Position numbers and translations under genes: made by a program | Shown here: positions 6,659 through 16,077 of the stretch, in pieces | How positions within the stretch are numbered: the stretch's first letter is position 1 | Layout: the number at the start of each line of letters is the position of its first letter | Assembly: GCA_009911355.1 (NCBI GenBank) | Contig: QXXE01000017.1 | Coordinates: forward strand, 1 to 64,000 | Reading direction: 5' to 3' | From: Clostridiaceae bacterium | GTDB taxonomy: Bacteria; Bacillota; Clostridia; Oscillospirales; Butyricicoccaceae | DNA: 64,000 bases | The notes under the pieces: generated by a model | The model's database searches: none | What the model was told of the DNA's origin: nothing | What the model saw: only the letters and a program-made list of their open reading frames with translations

Positions 6659-7489
6659 ATGTTGGATTATGAACGCCTGGAAGGCAAGGCCAACGACATC
6701 CGCTGCGATATTATAGAAATGGCGTATCACGCGGCGGGCCAGTCCCACCCAGGCCCCGCGCTTTCCTGCGCGGATATCCTCGCGGCGCTCTACTTCGGGC
6801 ATATGCAGATCCGGCCGGATGAGCCGGATTGGGAAGGGCGCGACCGCTTTGTGATCTCAAAGGGGCATGCCTGCCCGGCGCTTTACGCGGCGCTTGCCGA
6901 AGCGGGCTATTTCGGGAAAGAGCATTTTTATACCTTCCGCGGCGTCGGCGGGATGCTGCAAGGGCACCCGTCGCTGCACAAGACGCCCGGTGTGGATATG
7001 ACCAGCGGCTCGCTCGGCAACGGCATTGCCTGCGCGGGCGGGATGGCCTACGCGCTCAAGCTCAAGGGCAATCCCGCGCAGGTTTATGTGCTGCTTGGCG
7101 ACGGCGAGTCGCAGGAAGGGCTTGTCTGGGAAGCCGCAATGCTCGCGCCGAAGCTGGGGCTTGACAACCTGACCGTGATCATTGATTACAACCATCTCCA
7201 AAGCTGCGGCGATACCGATTCCATCCTCAGCATGGAGCCGTATGCCGACAAATGGAAGGCGTTCGGCTGGCGGGTCTGCGAGATGAACGGGCACGACATG
7301 CGCGAGATCATAAACCGCTTGGAGGAAGCGCGGCATTTCCGGGGGCTCCCCACGGTGATCATCGCCCATACGATCAAGGGCAGGGGGGTCAGCTTTATGG
7401 AACACAACAACGACTGGCATTCCAAACGCCCCTCGCGGGAACAATACGAGCAGGCGATGGCCGAGCTCGGAGGGAGGATCACGGCATGA
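6659..7489 (+). CDS. Transketolase, N-terminal (TPP-binding) subunit, pair A
   Basis: A 276-residue protein with the thiamine diphosphate motif GDGESQEG...DYN near residues 145-180, and conserved GHACPALYAAL and SGSLGNGIACAGGMAYA segments. It forms the first half of a split transketolase and needs the next gene for activity. The enzyme moves two-carbon ketol units between a ketose and an aldehyde. It is the first gene of a sigma-54-dependent operon with a TRAP transporter and an iron alcohol dehydrogenase, so its substrates may not be the usual pentose phosphates. A strong AAGGAGG precedes the ATG. The stop overlaps the next start (ATGA). A second, diverged pair lies at 17973-19777. Confidence 0.9.
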   Translation: MLDYERLEGKANDIRCDIIEMAYHAAGQSHPGPALSCADILAALYFGHMQIRPDEPDWEGRDRFVISKGHACPALYAALAEAGYFGKEHFYTFRGVGGMLQGHPSLHKTPGVDMTSGSLGNGIACAGGMAYALKLKGNPAQVYVLLGDGESQEGLVWEAAMLAPKLGLDNLTVIIDYNHLQSCGDTDSILSMEPYADKWKAFGWRVCEMNGHDMREIINRLEEARHFRGLPTVIIAHTIKGRGVSFMEHNNDWHSKRPSREQYEQAMAELGGRITA

Positions 7490-8457
7490 GCAAAAAATAC
7501 CAGATGGACCCCATCACCACCCGCGAAGCCTTTGGCAACGCGATGTTCCGCGTGGCGCAGCGCGACAAAATGGTTGCAGCGGTCTCAGCGGACACGCCGA
7601 AGTCGCTGGGCTTCGGCAAAATGATGGAAGCTTATCCCGAGCGCGCGCTCAACTGCGGCATCGCCGAGCAGAACATGATGGCGCTGGCGGCGGGCATGGC
7701 GGCGGAAGGGTATCTCACCTTCGCCGCATCCTACGGCACCTTCACCTGCATGCGGGCGCTCGAGCAGTTCCGCACCTTTGTCGCCTATCCGAACCTGAAT
7801 GTAAAGGTTGCGGGCGGCATGGCGGGGCTCTCCGGCGGCGTGGAGGGCGTGACCCATCAGAGCATTGAAGATATCGGCATCATGCGCACCATCCCGAACT
7901 GTGTGGTTGCCGTCCCGGCCGACGCCGCGTCGACCGAGGTCATCACCGAGGCGCTTGCAAAGCACTACGGCCCCGCGTATATCCGGCTGGGGCGCGGCAA
8001 GTCGGCGACGGTGTTCGATGAAAACTACCATTTTGAGCTCGGCAAGGCCAACCTGCTCGGCGACGGCGCCGACGTGACCATTATCTGCTGCGGCAGCACC
8101 GTCCGCCGCTGCATCGACGCGCGGGAGCAGCTTGCGCGGCGCGGCATCCATGCGCGGCTGCTGGAAATGCCGTGCATCAAGCCGCTGGACGAGGAAGCGG
8201 TGCTGAAGGCCGCCCGGGAGACCGGCGCGATTGTCACCGCAGAGGAAAACACCATCATTGGCGGGCTGGGCGGCGCGGTTGCGGAGCTGCTCGGCGAAAA
8301 GTGCCCGACGGTGATGAAGCGCTGCGGCGTGCCCGATGTGTTCGCGGAATCGGGCGAGCTCGACGACCTGATGGACGTTTACGGGTTGTCGGTTGCGGAT
8401 ATCATGGAAGCGGCGGCGTCCCTCGCGGAAGGCGGAAGGGGGGCTGCGGCATGCTGA
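7486..8457 (+). CDS. Transketolase, C-terminal subunit, pair A
   Basis: A 323-residue protein with the pyrimidine-binding and C-terminal transketolase domains. The catalytic glutamate is in NCGIAEQNMMALAAGMA near residue 65. GGMAGLSGGVEGVTHQSIED and the C-terminal regulatory-type domain (TAEENTIIGGLGGAV) are present. Its ATG shares bases with the stop of the N-terminal subunit, and it overlaps the next gene by 7 bp, so translation is probably coupled. Together with 6659-7489 it makes a full enzyme of about 600 residues. Confidence 0.9.
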   Translation: MSKKYQMDPITTREAFGNAMFRVAQRDKMVAAVSADTPKSLGFGKMMEAYPERALNCGIAEQNMMALAAGMAAEGYLTFAASYGTFTCMRALEQFRTFVAYPNLNVKVAGGMAGLSGGVEGVTHQSIEDIGIMRTIPNCVVAVPADAASTEVITEALAKHYGPAYIRLGRGKSATVFDENYHFELGKANLLGDGADVTIICCGSTVRRCIDAREQLARRGIHARLLEMPCIKPLDEEAVLKAARETGAIVTAEENTIIGGLGGAVAELLGEKCPTVMKRCGVPDVFAESGELDDLMDVYGLSVADIMEAAASLAEGGRGAAAC

Positions 8458-9119
8458 CGATCGGCGCAATCCACAGCGGCGCGACCAGCCTTGCGCCGAT
8501 CCTGGAGCGCGAATGGGCGCCCTACCTGGACGACTATAAGCTGATCAATATCATTGACGACTCGCTGATCCATACGGTCATCCGCGACGGCGAGGTGACC
8601 AGCCGCACCGTGCGCCGGGTCGTCGACCTGTGCGAAGCGCTGATCCTCGCGGGGGCGGATGTGGTGGTGGAGACCTGCTCGTCGATCGGCGAAGCAGCCG
8701 AGATCGCCAACCGCCAGCTCGACCGCCCGGTGCTGCGCATCGACCAGGGCATGGCCGAAGAAGCGGTCACGGGCTACCGGAAAATCGGGGTGCTGGCGTC
8801 GCTGGCGACCACCCTTGCGCCGACCGTTTCCTGCGTGGAGCGCGCGGCGCAGCGGCTGGGGCGGGAGGTCGAGGTCGAAAGCCTGGTTGCGGAGGGCGCG
8901 TTCGGGCGCTGGATCGCGGGCGAGGCGGAGGCCCACGACGACCTGCTTGTCGAAGCGGCCAAGTCGCGGCTTGCGGGCTGCGAGGTGATCCTGCTCGCGC
9001 AGGTCTCCATGATCCGCGTGCAGGAGCGCATGGCGCGGGAGACCGGCAAGCCGGTGTTCGCAAGCCCTGGCTGGTGCGCGAAACAGATCCGCGGCATGTT
9101 TGCCGGGAAGGGGGCGTAA
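8451..9119 (+). CDS. Asp/Glu/hydantoin racemase superfamily protein with one catalytic Cys
   Basis: A 222-residue protein of the racemase fold that includes aspartate racemase, maleate isomerase and arylmalonate decarboxylase. The first active-site cysteine is present (VETCSSIGEA, Cys76). Where family members usually have the second one, this protein reads LLAQVSM (about 182-187) with no Cys. It is therefore unlikely to be a two-base racemase. An isomerase, lyase or decarboxylase acting through a single Cys is more plausible. It overlaps the transketolase subunit before it and is 2 bp from the dehydrogenase after it. The substrate is unknown. Confidence 0.75.
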   Translation: MLTIGAIHSGATSLAPILEREWAPYLDDYKLINIIDDSLIHTVIRDGEVTSRTVRRVVDLCEALILAGADVVVETCSSIGEAAEIANRQLDRPVLRIDQGMAEEAVTGYRKIGVLASLATTLAPTVSCVERAAQRLGREVEVESLVAEGAFGRWIAGEAEAHDDLLVEAAKSRLAGCEVILLAQVSMIRVQERMARETGKPVFASPGWCAKQIRGMFAGKGA

Positions 9120-9121
9120 CG

Positions 9122-10288
9122 ATGCTGGATTTCACCTTTACCGCGCCGACGCGGTTTGTGTTCGGCAAGGCTTCCGAGCAGCAGGCCGGGACGCTTTGCA
9201 GGGCGGCGGGCGCGCGGAAGGTGCTGGTCGTCACGGGCGGCGGTTCGGCGCGCAGGAGCGGGCTGCTGGACCGCGTGACCGGCTCGCTGGACGGCGCGGG
9301 GCTGCCTTGGCTGGTGCTTGAGGGCATCCGCGCCAACCCCACCGACGGGCCTGTCTATGAGGGCATCCGCCTGGCCCGCGCGGAGGGGGCCGACTTCCTG
9401 CTCGCGGTCGGCGGCGGCAGCGTGATCGACACGGCGAAGGCCATTGCGCTCGGCGCGGTGCGTGACGGCGACTTCTGGGACTGCTACAGCGGCGCGGCGG
9501 CGTGTACCGGCGCGCTGCCGGTGGGCGTGGTGCTGACCATCCCCGCGTCGGGCAGCGAGGGCTGCGGCTCGTCGGTGATCACAAAGGGCGGGCTCAAGCG
9601 CAGCGCCACGGCCGATGCGTTGACCCCGAAATTTTCCATCCTGAACCCGGAGCTCACCAATACGCTGCCCGCCTACCAGACCGCCTGCGGCTGCGTCGAC
9701 ATGCTCTCCCACTGCTGCGAGCGCTATTTTACCAAAACCCCGGACGCCGACCTGACTGGGCGGCTCGGGGAAGCGATCATGGCATGCATTGTAAAATATG
9801 CGCCCATCGCCCTCGCGGAACCGGAGAACTACGAGGCGCGCGCGAACCTGATGTGGTGCGGCACGCTCGCCCATAACAACCTGACCGCGTCCGGGCGGCA
9901 GCCCGACTTTGCCTGCCACCGCATGGAGCACGAGCTGAGCGCGCTGTACGATGTGGCGCACGGTGCGGGCCTCGCGGTCGTGACCCCGGCGTGGATGAAA
10001 TACGTGTATCAGGAGGACCCGCTGCTGTTTGCCCATTGGGGGCATGTGCTGTTCGGCCTGGAAATCGACTGCCGCGACCCGGCGCGTACCGCCAGGCAGG
10101 CAATCGCCCGCCTGGAAGGCTTCTGCCGCAGCCTGGGGATGCCCGCGCGATTTGCGGACATCGGCGCACGGGCGGAGGATATCCCGCTGCTGGCGAAGCA
10201 GTGCCAGCGCAACAACGGCGCATACTGCGGCTTCTTCCGCCCGCTGGCAGAAGAAGACCTGGTCAAGATTTACGAAATGATGCTCTGA
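9122..10288 (+). CDS. Iron-containing alcohol dehydrogenase
   Basis: A 388-residue group III alcohol dehydrogenase. The nucleotide-binding GGGSVIDTAK is near residue 97. Metal ligands are visible in CVDMLSHCCERYF (Asp, His) and CHRMEHELSALYDVAHGAGLAV (two His). The family reduces aldehydes or oxidises alcohols with NAD(P)H. In this operon it may dispose of an aldehyde left by the transketolase, or supply one to it. The direction is not clear. It starts 2 bp after the racemase-like gene. Confidence 0.9.
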   Translation: MLDFTFTAPTRFVFGKASEQQAGTLCRAAGARKVLVVTGGGSARRSGLLDRVTGSLDGAGLPWLVLEGIRANPTDGPVYEGIRLARAEGADFLLAVGGGSVIDTAKAIALGAVRDGDFWDCYSGAAACTGALPVGVVLTIPASGSEGCGSSVITKGGLKRSATADALTPKFSILNPELTNTLPAYQTACGCVDMLSHCCERYFTKTPDADLTGRLGEAIMACIVKYAPIALAEPENYEARANLMWCGTLAHNNLTASGRQPDFACHRMEHELSALYDVAHGAGLAVVTPAWMKYVYQEDPLLFAHWGHVLFGLEIDCRDPARTARQAIARLEGFCRSLGMPARFADIGARAEDIPLLAKQCQRNNGAYCGFFRPLAEEDLVKIYEMML

Positions 10289-10453
10289 CCCCCGCAGGAC
10301 GGGGCCTGCATTGCCATACGGCGCGGCGAAGGGCCGTGCGTGTGATAGACGGAAGATACTGTGAAAGGAGGCGGGCGCGTTCCCACGGCAAAGGGCTAAG
10401 GCCACTTTAGTAAGAGAAGAATTTTGAGAAAATGATATGGAGGACTGAACACC

Positions 10454-11524
10454 ATGAAAAAACGGATCGCATTCTTGCTTGCGGCAGCTATGCTCATTAC
10501 ATCCCTCGCCGGATGCGGCGGCAATAACAGCAGCGCGGACACCCCGGCGGCGGACGGCGGCGCTTCCGCCCCGGCGGCGGACAACAGCACCCCCGAGGCC
10601 CCGCAGGACGACGGCAAGACCTACACCTTCTCGATGGGCTCGCCCCAGCCGCTGACCTCCCCGCTTGGGCAGGGCGGCACCAGATTCTGCGAGCTGGTCG
10701 CCGAGCGCACCGACGGGAAGGTCACGATCAACTACTTCCCGAGCTCGGCAATCGGCTCCGAGCGCGACTGCCTGACCCAGATTGCGGGCAACGAGCTGGA
10801 ATTTGAGCTTGCGGGCGTGACCACAATCGACATGTTCGCCCCTGAGTTCGGCTTTTTACAGGCACCGTACCTGCTGACCGGCATGGACCACCTGATGAAC
10901 ATGATGGACGGCGAGATCGGCGACAAGTTCAAGGCCAAGCTGCTGGAAAACAATGTGAATATGCTGGCAGTCGCGCGCGTGGGCGTGCGCCAGCTGACCT
11001 CGAACCGCGAGATCAAGAGCATTGACGACCTCGCCGGGCTGAAGCTCCGCCTGCCGGAGATTGCGACCTGGAACAAGGTCTGGTCGCACCTGGGCGCGGC
11101 CCCGGTCGCAATCGCGACGGCAGAGCGCTACAACGCGCTGCAGACCGGCGTTGCGGAGGCTTCTGAGGGCACCTGGGACCAGGTCATCGACTATAACCTC
11201 TACGAAGTACAGAAGTACGCGATCGAAACCAACCATGTCTGCGAGTTCGGCGCGATCTATGCGAGCGAAAAGCTGCTGCAAACACTGCCGGAGGACCTGC
11301 GCAAGACCGTCGAGGAGTGCGCTGTGGAAGCGATGGACTACTCGAGCGAGCTGAGCCAGAAGGCGGTAGAAGAATCGCTTGAAAAGATGGAGGGCTTCGG
11401 CCTTGTCCCCTCGAAGATCGACACCACCGAGTTTAACCGCCTTGCGCTGGAAGCGTGCGAGGAATACTTCAACACGACCTGGACGGTCGCAACGAAGGAC
11501 GAGATCATGAGCTACGCAGATTAA
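10454..11524 (+). CDS. dctP: TRAP transporter solute-binding lipoprotein DctP
   Basis: A 356-residue protein with a lipoprotein signal (MKKRIAFLLAAAMLITSLAGCGG, cut before the Cys) and a low-complexity linker of Ala, Ser, Asp and Pro. The DctP domain follows, including the family region around LAGLKLRLPEIATWNKVW. TRAP receptors bind organic acids or related small solutes outside the membrane and pass them to the DctQM permease. A GGAGG lies before the ATG. The 165-bp gap from the dehydrogenase shows no clear promoter, so it probably belongs to the sigma-54 operon starting at 6614. The ligand cannot be read from the sequence. Confidence 0.9.
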   Translation: MKKRIAFLLAAAMLITSLAGCGGNNSSADTPAADGGASAPAADNSTPEAPQDDGKTYTFSMGSPQPLTSPLGQGGTRFCELVAERTDGKVTINYFPSSAIGSERDCLTQIAGNELEFELAGVTTIDMFAPEFGFLQAPYLLTGMDHLMNMMDGEIGDKFKAKLLENNVNMLAVARVGVRQLTSNREIKSIDDLAGLKLRLPEIATWNKVWSHLGAAPVAIATAERYNALQTGVAEASEGTWDQVIDYNLYEVQKYAIETNHVCEFGAIYASEKLLQTLPEDLRKTVEECAVEAMDYSSELSQKAVEESLEKMEGFGLVPSKIDTTEFNRLALEACEEYFNTTWTVATKDEIMSYAD

Positions 11525-11543
11525 CTGCCCCAACCGGAGAAGC

Positions 11544-11569
11544 GCGGGGGCGCGTCAAAACGCCCCCGC
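11544..11569 (+). other. Intercistronic hairpin between dctP and dctQ
   Basis: A perfect 9-bp stem GCGGGGGCG (11544-11552) with 11561-11569, without a T tract. It may protect the dctP message, since the receptor is usually needed in excess over the permease. Confidence 0.55.
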
Positions 11570-11593
11570 CCTCCCCAGATCATGAGGTGAACT

Positions 11594-12187
11594 ATGAGTG
11601 TACTCAAAAAAATCAACAAAGGGTTTGAGCGGGTGCTCTGCGTGACCGACCTGATCGCAGGCATGCTGCTGGTAATGATTGTGGTATTTATCCTGCTGCA
11701 AATCATATTCCGCACGTTCAGCCTGAATATCCAGTGGACGGAGGAGGCCTCCCGGTACAGCTTTATCGGGCTGGTGTTCTTCGGTGGGGTCAGCGCGGTA
11801 CGGCGGTGCGGGCACATCGCGATTACAACGCTGGTGGAGCTGCTGCCGGTCCCGGCGCGCCGCGTGACCGAGATGTTCTCCCAGCTGATCGTGATGCTGA
11901 TGAGCTGCATCCTCGCGTACAGCTCGCTCGTGCTGTCGCGTTCGGCGAGCGGGATCACATCGTCGGTGATGCAGTGGTTCCACATGAACTACCTGTACAT
12001 CCCGGTGGGGCTGCTGTGCGTGCTGATGTTCGCGGCGGCGCTGCTGCGGGCGCTGGACCTTGTGACCGACAAGGAGCTTTTGCAGCGCGAAAAGGACGAA
12101 AGAGAGGCGGAGGAAGCCGAAAACATCCGCCGTCTGGAAGAAGAATATGACGCGGGGAACCATCCCGGGAAGGAGGCGGGCGCATGA
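11594..12187 (+). CDS. dctQ: TRAP transporter small permease DctQ
   Basis: A 197-residue membrane protein with four predicted helices (about 18-40, 55-72, 92-112 and 132-155) and the family's IQWTEEASRYSFIGLVFFG. The tail is long and acidic. It forms the small subunit of the sodium-driven TRAP permease with DctM, whose start overlaps its stop (ATGA). Confidence 0.9.
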   Translation: MSVLKKINKGFERVLCVTDLIAGMLLVMIVVFILLQIIFRTFSLNIQWTEEASRYSFIGLVFFGGVSAVRRCGHIAITTLVELLPVPARRVTEMFSQLIVMLMSCILAYSSLVLSRSASGITSSVMQWFHMNYLYIPVGLLCVLMFAAALLRALDLVTDKELLQREKDEREAEEAENIRRLEEEYDAGNHPGKEAGA

Positions 12188-13470
12188 GCGGTATTATCCT
12201 GGTCGTAAGCCTTGCGGTGCTGTTCCTCATCGGCGTGCCGGTGGCGTTCAGCATGGGGCTGTCATCTGTGCTGACGATGGCAGTGGATACCGGGGTGCGC
12301 TGGGGCACGATCGTGCAGCAGTATATCAACGGCATCTCGTCGTTTACGGTGCTGGCAATCCCGCTGTTCATCCTTGCGGGCAAGGTGATGAACGTAGGCG
12401 GCATCACCGACCGGCTGTTCGGCTTTGCGCGGACGCTGGTGGGCTGGCTGCCGGGTGGCCTCGGGCACGTAAACGTTGTTGCGAGCGTCATCTTTTCCGG
12501 CATGTCGGGCAGCGCGGTCGCGGACGTGGGCGGGCTTGGCATTATCGAGATCAAGGCGATGGACGACGCAGGCTTTGACCACGACACCTCGTGCTGCATT
12601 ACGGCGGCGTCGTCCTGTATCGGGCCAATCATCCCGCCGAGCATCACGATGGTCGTGTATGCGGCGGTCTCGGGCACGTCGGCGGGCGCGCTGTTCATGG
12701 CGGGCATTGTGCCGGGGCTGTGCATGGCGCTGCTGCTGATGGCGATGATCTTGGGGTTTGCGATTTTCCGCAAATACCCGCGCGACCCGTTCCCGTCGCT
12801 GCCAAAGATCGGCAGGGCGCTGGTCGACGGCTTTTTCCCGCTGCTTGCGCCGGTCATTATCCTGCTTGGCATTTACACGGGCGTGTTTACGCCGACCGAG
12901 TCAGCGGCGGTCGTGGTTGCCTATTCGCTGTTCCTCGGGGTAGCCGTCTACCGGGCGCTGACGCTCAGGCAGTTCTGGCAGCTGGTAAAGGAAACGGTTG
13001 CAGAATCGGCGCATATCGGCATTATCCTCGCAGCGGCGACGCTGTTCGGGACGGTCATCGTCAAAACGATGATCCCGCAGAAGCTGCTGACAATTGTTTC
13101 GGCAAGCATCCACTCAAAATTTGTCTTCCTGCTGGTCATCAACGTATTCCTGCTGATTGTGGGGATGTTTATGGAATCGGCGGCGGCGATCACGATCCTG
13201 ACGCCGATCATGATGCCGATGGTCATGGCCTTTCACATCAACCCGGTGCATTTCGGTATCATTTTGACGCTGAACATGGTACTGGGCGGGCTGACGCCGC
13301 CGTTTGGCATTATCAATCTCGTGTGTGCACGGGTCGGGCGAATCCCGTTCGGCCGGCTGTGCAAACGGATGGTGCCGTGGTTTGGGTGCCTGCTACTGTC
13401 GCTGCTGCTTGTCACCTTTATCCCGGCGTTGTCGCTCTGGCTGCCGCGGGCAATTGGGCTCATCGCATAA
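12184..13470 (+). CDS. dctM: TRAP transporter large permease DctM
   Basis: A 428-residue membrane protein with about 12 helices, the normal DctM length. Family segments include IPLFILAGKVMN, FSGMSGSAVADVGGLG and LTPPFGI. It is the transport subunit of the TRAP system and the last gene of operon A. It is followed by a gap and by the converging activator gene. Confidence 0.92.
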   Translation: MSGIILVVSLAVLFLIGVPVAFSMGLSSVLTMAVDTGVRWGTIVQQYINGISSFTVLAIPLFILAGKVMNVGGITDRLFGFARTLVGWLPGGLGHVNVVASVIFSGMSGSAVADVGGLGIIEIKAMDDAGFDHDTSCCITAASSCIGPIIPPSITMVVYAAVSGTSAGALFMAGIVPGLCMALLLMAMILGFAIFRKYPRDPFPSLPKIGRALVDGFFPLLAPVIILLGIYTGVFTPTESAAVVVAYSLFLGVAVYRALTLRQFWQLVKETVAESAHIGIILAAATLFGTVIVKTMIPQKLLTIVSASIHSKFVFLLVINVFLLIVGMFMESAAAITILTPIMMPMVMAFHINPVHFGIILTLNMVLGGLTPPFGIINLVCARVGRIPFGRLCKRMVPWFGCLLLSLLLVTFIPALSLWLPRAIGLIA

Positions 13471-13585
13471 CCCCCCAGAGCCCCGCAGAAGCTTATTCTA
13501 AAACACTGCTAACATCTTTTCTACTTTCTCTTTATTTCTATTCTCCGAAACCGCCTGGGCAGCGCGATTGCCTTTCGAACTGCCC

Positions 13586-13619
13586 AAAAAAAGCGCGGCA
13601 GGGCTGTGGCCCTGCCGCG
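13586..13619 (-). terminator. Intrinsic terminator of the PrpR-like activator gene
   Basis: An 11-bp perfect stem (13594-13604 with 13609-13619) and 4-nt loop. On the minus strand it is followed by a run of seven T. It lies about 250 bp after the activator stop. Between the two is repeat copy 2. Confidence 0.8.
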
Positions 13620-13675
13620 TGCCAGGCGGTTAAGCGCATTTTATCAAAACTTGACCATGTTGGGCACAAGATGTA

Positions 13676-13866
13676 GCTTCACAGCATCCAGCCGCCCAGC
13701 CCGCCGCCGTTCTGGCGGGCTGGGCAGGAACGGCTAACAAGCCCCCCGTCCCGCCCGCAGGCGGCGGAAGGGAGTCCAGAGGGACGAGTCCCTCTGGCGC
13801 TGTCCGCGTAGGACCGCTGCCCGCGCAGGGCGCCACCCCGGCGAGGGGCGCCGCCACCAAGCGGCG
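13676..13866. repeat. Mosaic intergenic repeat, copy 2
   Basis: Contains the 11-bp stem CCCAGCCCGCC (13695-13705) with GGCGGGCTGGG (13714-13724), the CCCGTCCCGCCCGCAGGCGG module, and CCAGAGGGAC/GTCCCTCTGG and CGCCACCCCGGCGAGGGGCG hairpins. It fills the space directly after the stop of the activator gene. Confidence 0.75.
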
Positions 13867-13872
13867 TTCCAA

Positions 13873-15786
13873 TCAGCTTCCGTGCGGCGTGGGGGCGGTG
13901 CCGTTCAGCTTGCGCCATAGGGTGGGGCGGCTGATGCCAAGATAACCGCAAAGCGCCGTTTTGCTGCCACCGAAGCGCGCCAGCAGGTTTTCGAGATACG
14001 CCCGCTCCACCACACGAAGATCGTTCGTGACCGGCAAGAGCACCGCGTCCCCCGACGCCGTGGGACGCTTCTCGCGCATCAGCGACAGGATCAGCTGCTG
14101 GTCGATCTCGTTCTGCTCGCTCAGCAGCACAACCCGCTCCGCCAGGTTTTCCAGCTCCCGGATGTTGCCCGGCCACTCGTAGCCCAGCAGCGGCGTGAAT
14201 ACCGACGCGTCCTCCCAGTACAGCCGCAAATGGTTCTTGCGCATATGGCTGTTCAGGAAATTGATAAACAGCGGGATGACGTCCGCCGTGCGTTCGCGCA
14301 GCGGCAGGAGCTCCAATTCAAGCAGCGCCAGCCGGTAGAACAAATCCTCGCGGAAGCTGCCGTCGCGCATCATCTGCCGGAGGTCCCGGTTGGTCGCCGC
14401 AAGTACCCGCACATCAATCGGGATCACACGGTCGCCCCCAAGCCGCATGATCTCCCGTTCCTGCAGGACGCGCAGCAGCTTCGCCTGGAGGTTCAGCGGG
14501 AGCTCGCCGATCTCGTCCAGGAAGATCGTCCCCCGGTGCGCCAGCTCGAACAGCCCCTTTTTGCCGCTCGTGCTCGCGCCCGTGAAAGCGCCCTTTTCGT
14601 AGCCGAACAGCTCGCTCTCAATCAGGTTTTCGCTCAGCGTTGCACAGTTCAGCGCGACAAACGGCCCCGCCTGCCGGGGGCTCTCGTTGTGGATCGAGCT
14701 CGCAAGGACTTCCTTGCCCGTCCCGGTTTCCCCACGGATCAGGATGGTGCCCTGCGAACGCGCGTAGCGTTTTGCAACCTCGATCATTTGCAGGGACTGG
14801 CTGTCAACCGCAATCATGTCTGTAAAATCATATTTCGCCTTCAGGCCGTTCGATTTGGATTGCGTCCGGATGGAAAACTCGATTTTCTGGATGTAGTCCG
14901 CGTCGTTGAGCAGCACGGTGTGCGTCGTCTGCCCGCGCAGCTGGCTGGTAATGGCGTTCATGATGTAGCTCGTGCCGCGGATGCTGACCAGCTTGTTTGC
15001 CGATTGGCGCAGCAGCGTTTCCAGCGGCAGGCCGAGCAGCGTTTCCACGTCGCCCTGCGGCTCCGGCGGCAGCTGGAGCATGGCAATCGCGCTCGAATTG
15101 CAGGTGACAAGCCTGCCGCCGCTATCAAAGGACAGCACCCCTTCGGAAATCAGGTTGGTCAGCAGACGGGTATGGCGGCTTTGGCTGCGCTCGTTCGCGC
15201 CCAGCTGCACAATGTACTGGGCCTGCTCGATGGAGTCGAGGATATACCGGCTTTCCAGCTTGATGACATGCCCGGCAAGCCCCCGCGCTGCCGCAAGGCG
15301 CACGGCTTCCACGTCGCCAAGGATGTATTCGACTTTGTAGATCGTCTGCATCCGCTCGAGCACATATTCGATCTCGTTCGTCCCGCCGAAATGCGAAATG
15401 TGGAGGCAGAGGTCGCCGAAGCGGTAGCAGTCGATCACGCCGTAGGGCAGGCTGCTGTCGGAGGTGTAGGAGTAAATGGCGATGCCGATGCGGCGGCAGC
15501 CCTTGTTTGACAGGAAGTTGATGCTGCGGTAAACGTCGTCGGCGTCGATCTTGACCGGGAAGACGGGGATTGTCAGCTGGTTTTGCAGGAACACTGTCCA
15601 GCTGCCGCGGGTGATGATGCCGCGCACGTCGTGATCCTCGACCATCTGGCGGATGCGCTGGAGCAGCTCGGCGGAGGGGTCGCCGAACAGCGTGGCGCAG
15701 AGATACTTGTCCAGCTGGCCCGCGATATGCGGGAGCGTCCCGTAAAAGGTTTCGTCGGACGAAACCAGCATCAGGTTTTTACCCAT
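13873..15786 (-). CDS. Sigma-54-dependent activator with PrpR-type N-terminus
   Basis: A 637-residue enhancer-binding protein. Residues about 1-195 resemble the PrpR N-terminal sensor domain, and a PAS-like region spans about 205-310. The AAA+ domain at about 330-560 has Walker A GETGTGKE, the sigma-54 contact motif GAFTGA, Walker B GTIFLDEIGE and the arginine-finger region REDLFYRL. A Fis-type helix-turn-helix (SKTALCGYLGISRPTLWRKL) closes the protein. It lies between operons A and B, diverges from B, and is the only sigma-54 activator in the window, so it probably turns on both. Its inducer is likely the TRAP substrate or a metabolite of it. The start is supported by GAGGTAAGG. Confidence 0.9.
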   Translation of the reverse strand: MGKNLMLVSSDETFYGTLPHIAGQLDKYLCATLFGDPSAELLQRIRQMVEDHDVRGIITRGSWTVFLQNQLTIPVFPVKIDADDVYRSINFLSNKGCRRIGIAIYSYTSDSSLPYGVIDCYRFGDLCLHISHFGGTNEIEYVLERMQTIYKVEYILGDVEAVRLAAARGLAGHVIKLESRYILDSIEQAQYIVQLGANERSQSRHTRLLTNLISEGVLSFDSGGRLVTCNSSAIAMLQLPPEPQGDVETLLGLPLETLLRQSANKLVSIRGTSYIMNAITSQLRGQTTHTVLLNDADYIQKIEFSIRTQSKSNGLKAKYDFTDMIAVDSQSLQMIEVAKRYARSQGTILIRGETGTGKEVLASSIHNESPRQAGPFVALNCATLSENLIESELFGYEKGAFTGASTSGKKGLFELAHRGTIFLDEIGELPLNLQAKLLRVLQEREIMRLGGDRVIPIDVRVLAATNRDLRQMMRDGSFREDLFYRLALLELELLPLRERTADVIPLFINFLNSHMRKNHLRLYWEDASVFTPLLGYEWPGNIRELENLAERVVLLSEQNEIDQQLILSLMREKRPTASGDAVLLPVTNDLRVVERAYLENLLARFGGSKTALCGYLGISRPTLWRKLNGTAPTPHGS

Positions 15787-15859
15787 CGTTCCTTACCTCG
15801 GCTTTCCCTTACTTGGATACTTCCCAGTATACCATAAAACGTGGGAAACCGGAACCGGC

Positions 15860-15873
15860 TTTCAAAATTTTCC
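15860..15873. promoter_or_regulatory. Candidate activator site upstream of operon B
   Basis: TTTCAAAATTTTCC lies between the divergent activator and operon B. It shares TTTCAAAATT with the inverted repeat at 6498-6511 before operon A. It is about 210 bp from the -24/-12 site. Confidence 0.35.
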
Positions 15874-16060
15874 TGCCCGGGGGCGCTGCCCCCTGGACCC
15901 CCGGCCCTGCGCGGGCGGCGGCAGGGCTCTGCCACACTCAATTGAACCGCGCACAGCGCGGGAATAAGGATAGTGGCCTACGGGCTGCACCCGCGATTTT
16001 TTTGGAAAAAAATCGAGTAAAAACTTCATTCCGCCTGCGGGCGGGACGGGGGGTGTTGGG
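15874..16060. repeat. Mosaic intergenic repeat, copy 3
   Basis: Carries the GGGGGCGCTGCCCCC hairpin, GGCCCTGCGCGGGC, the AT hairpin CGATTTTTTT/AAAAAAATCG (about 15990-16013) and the CCGCCTGCGGGCGGGAC module. Between them an unrelated segment holds the small inverted repeat CCGCGC-ACA-GCGCGG. Confidence 0.7.
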
Positions 16061-16077
16061 GAGGGCTGGTTGTTAAA

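Noticed and set aside
10300-10320. A third sigma-54 promoter before dctP
   Set aside because: A GG and a GC dinucleotide are 10 bp apart, but the -24 element does not otherwise match TGGCACG.
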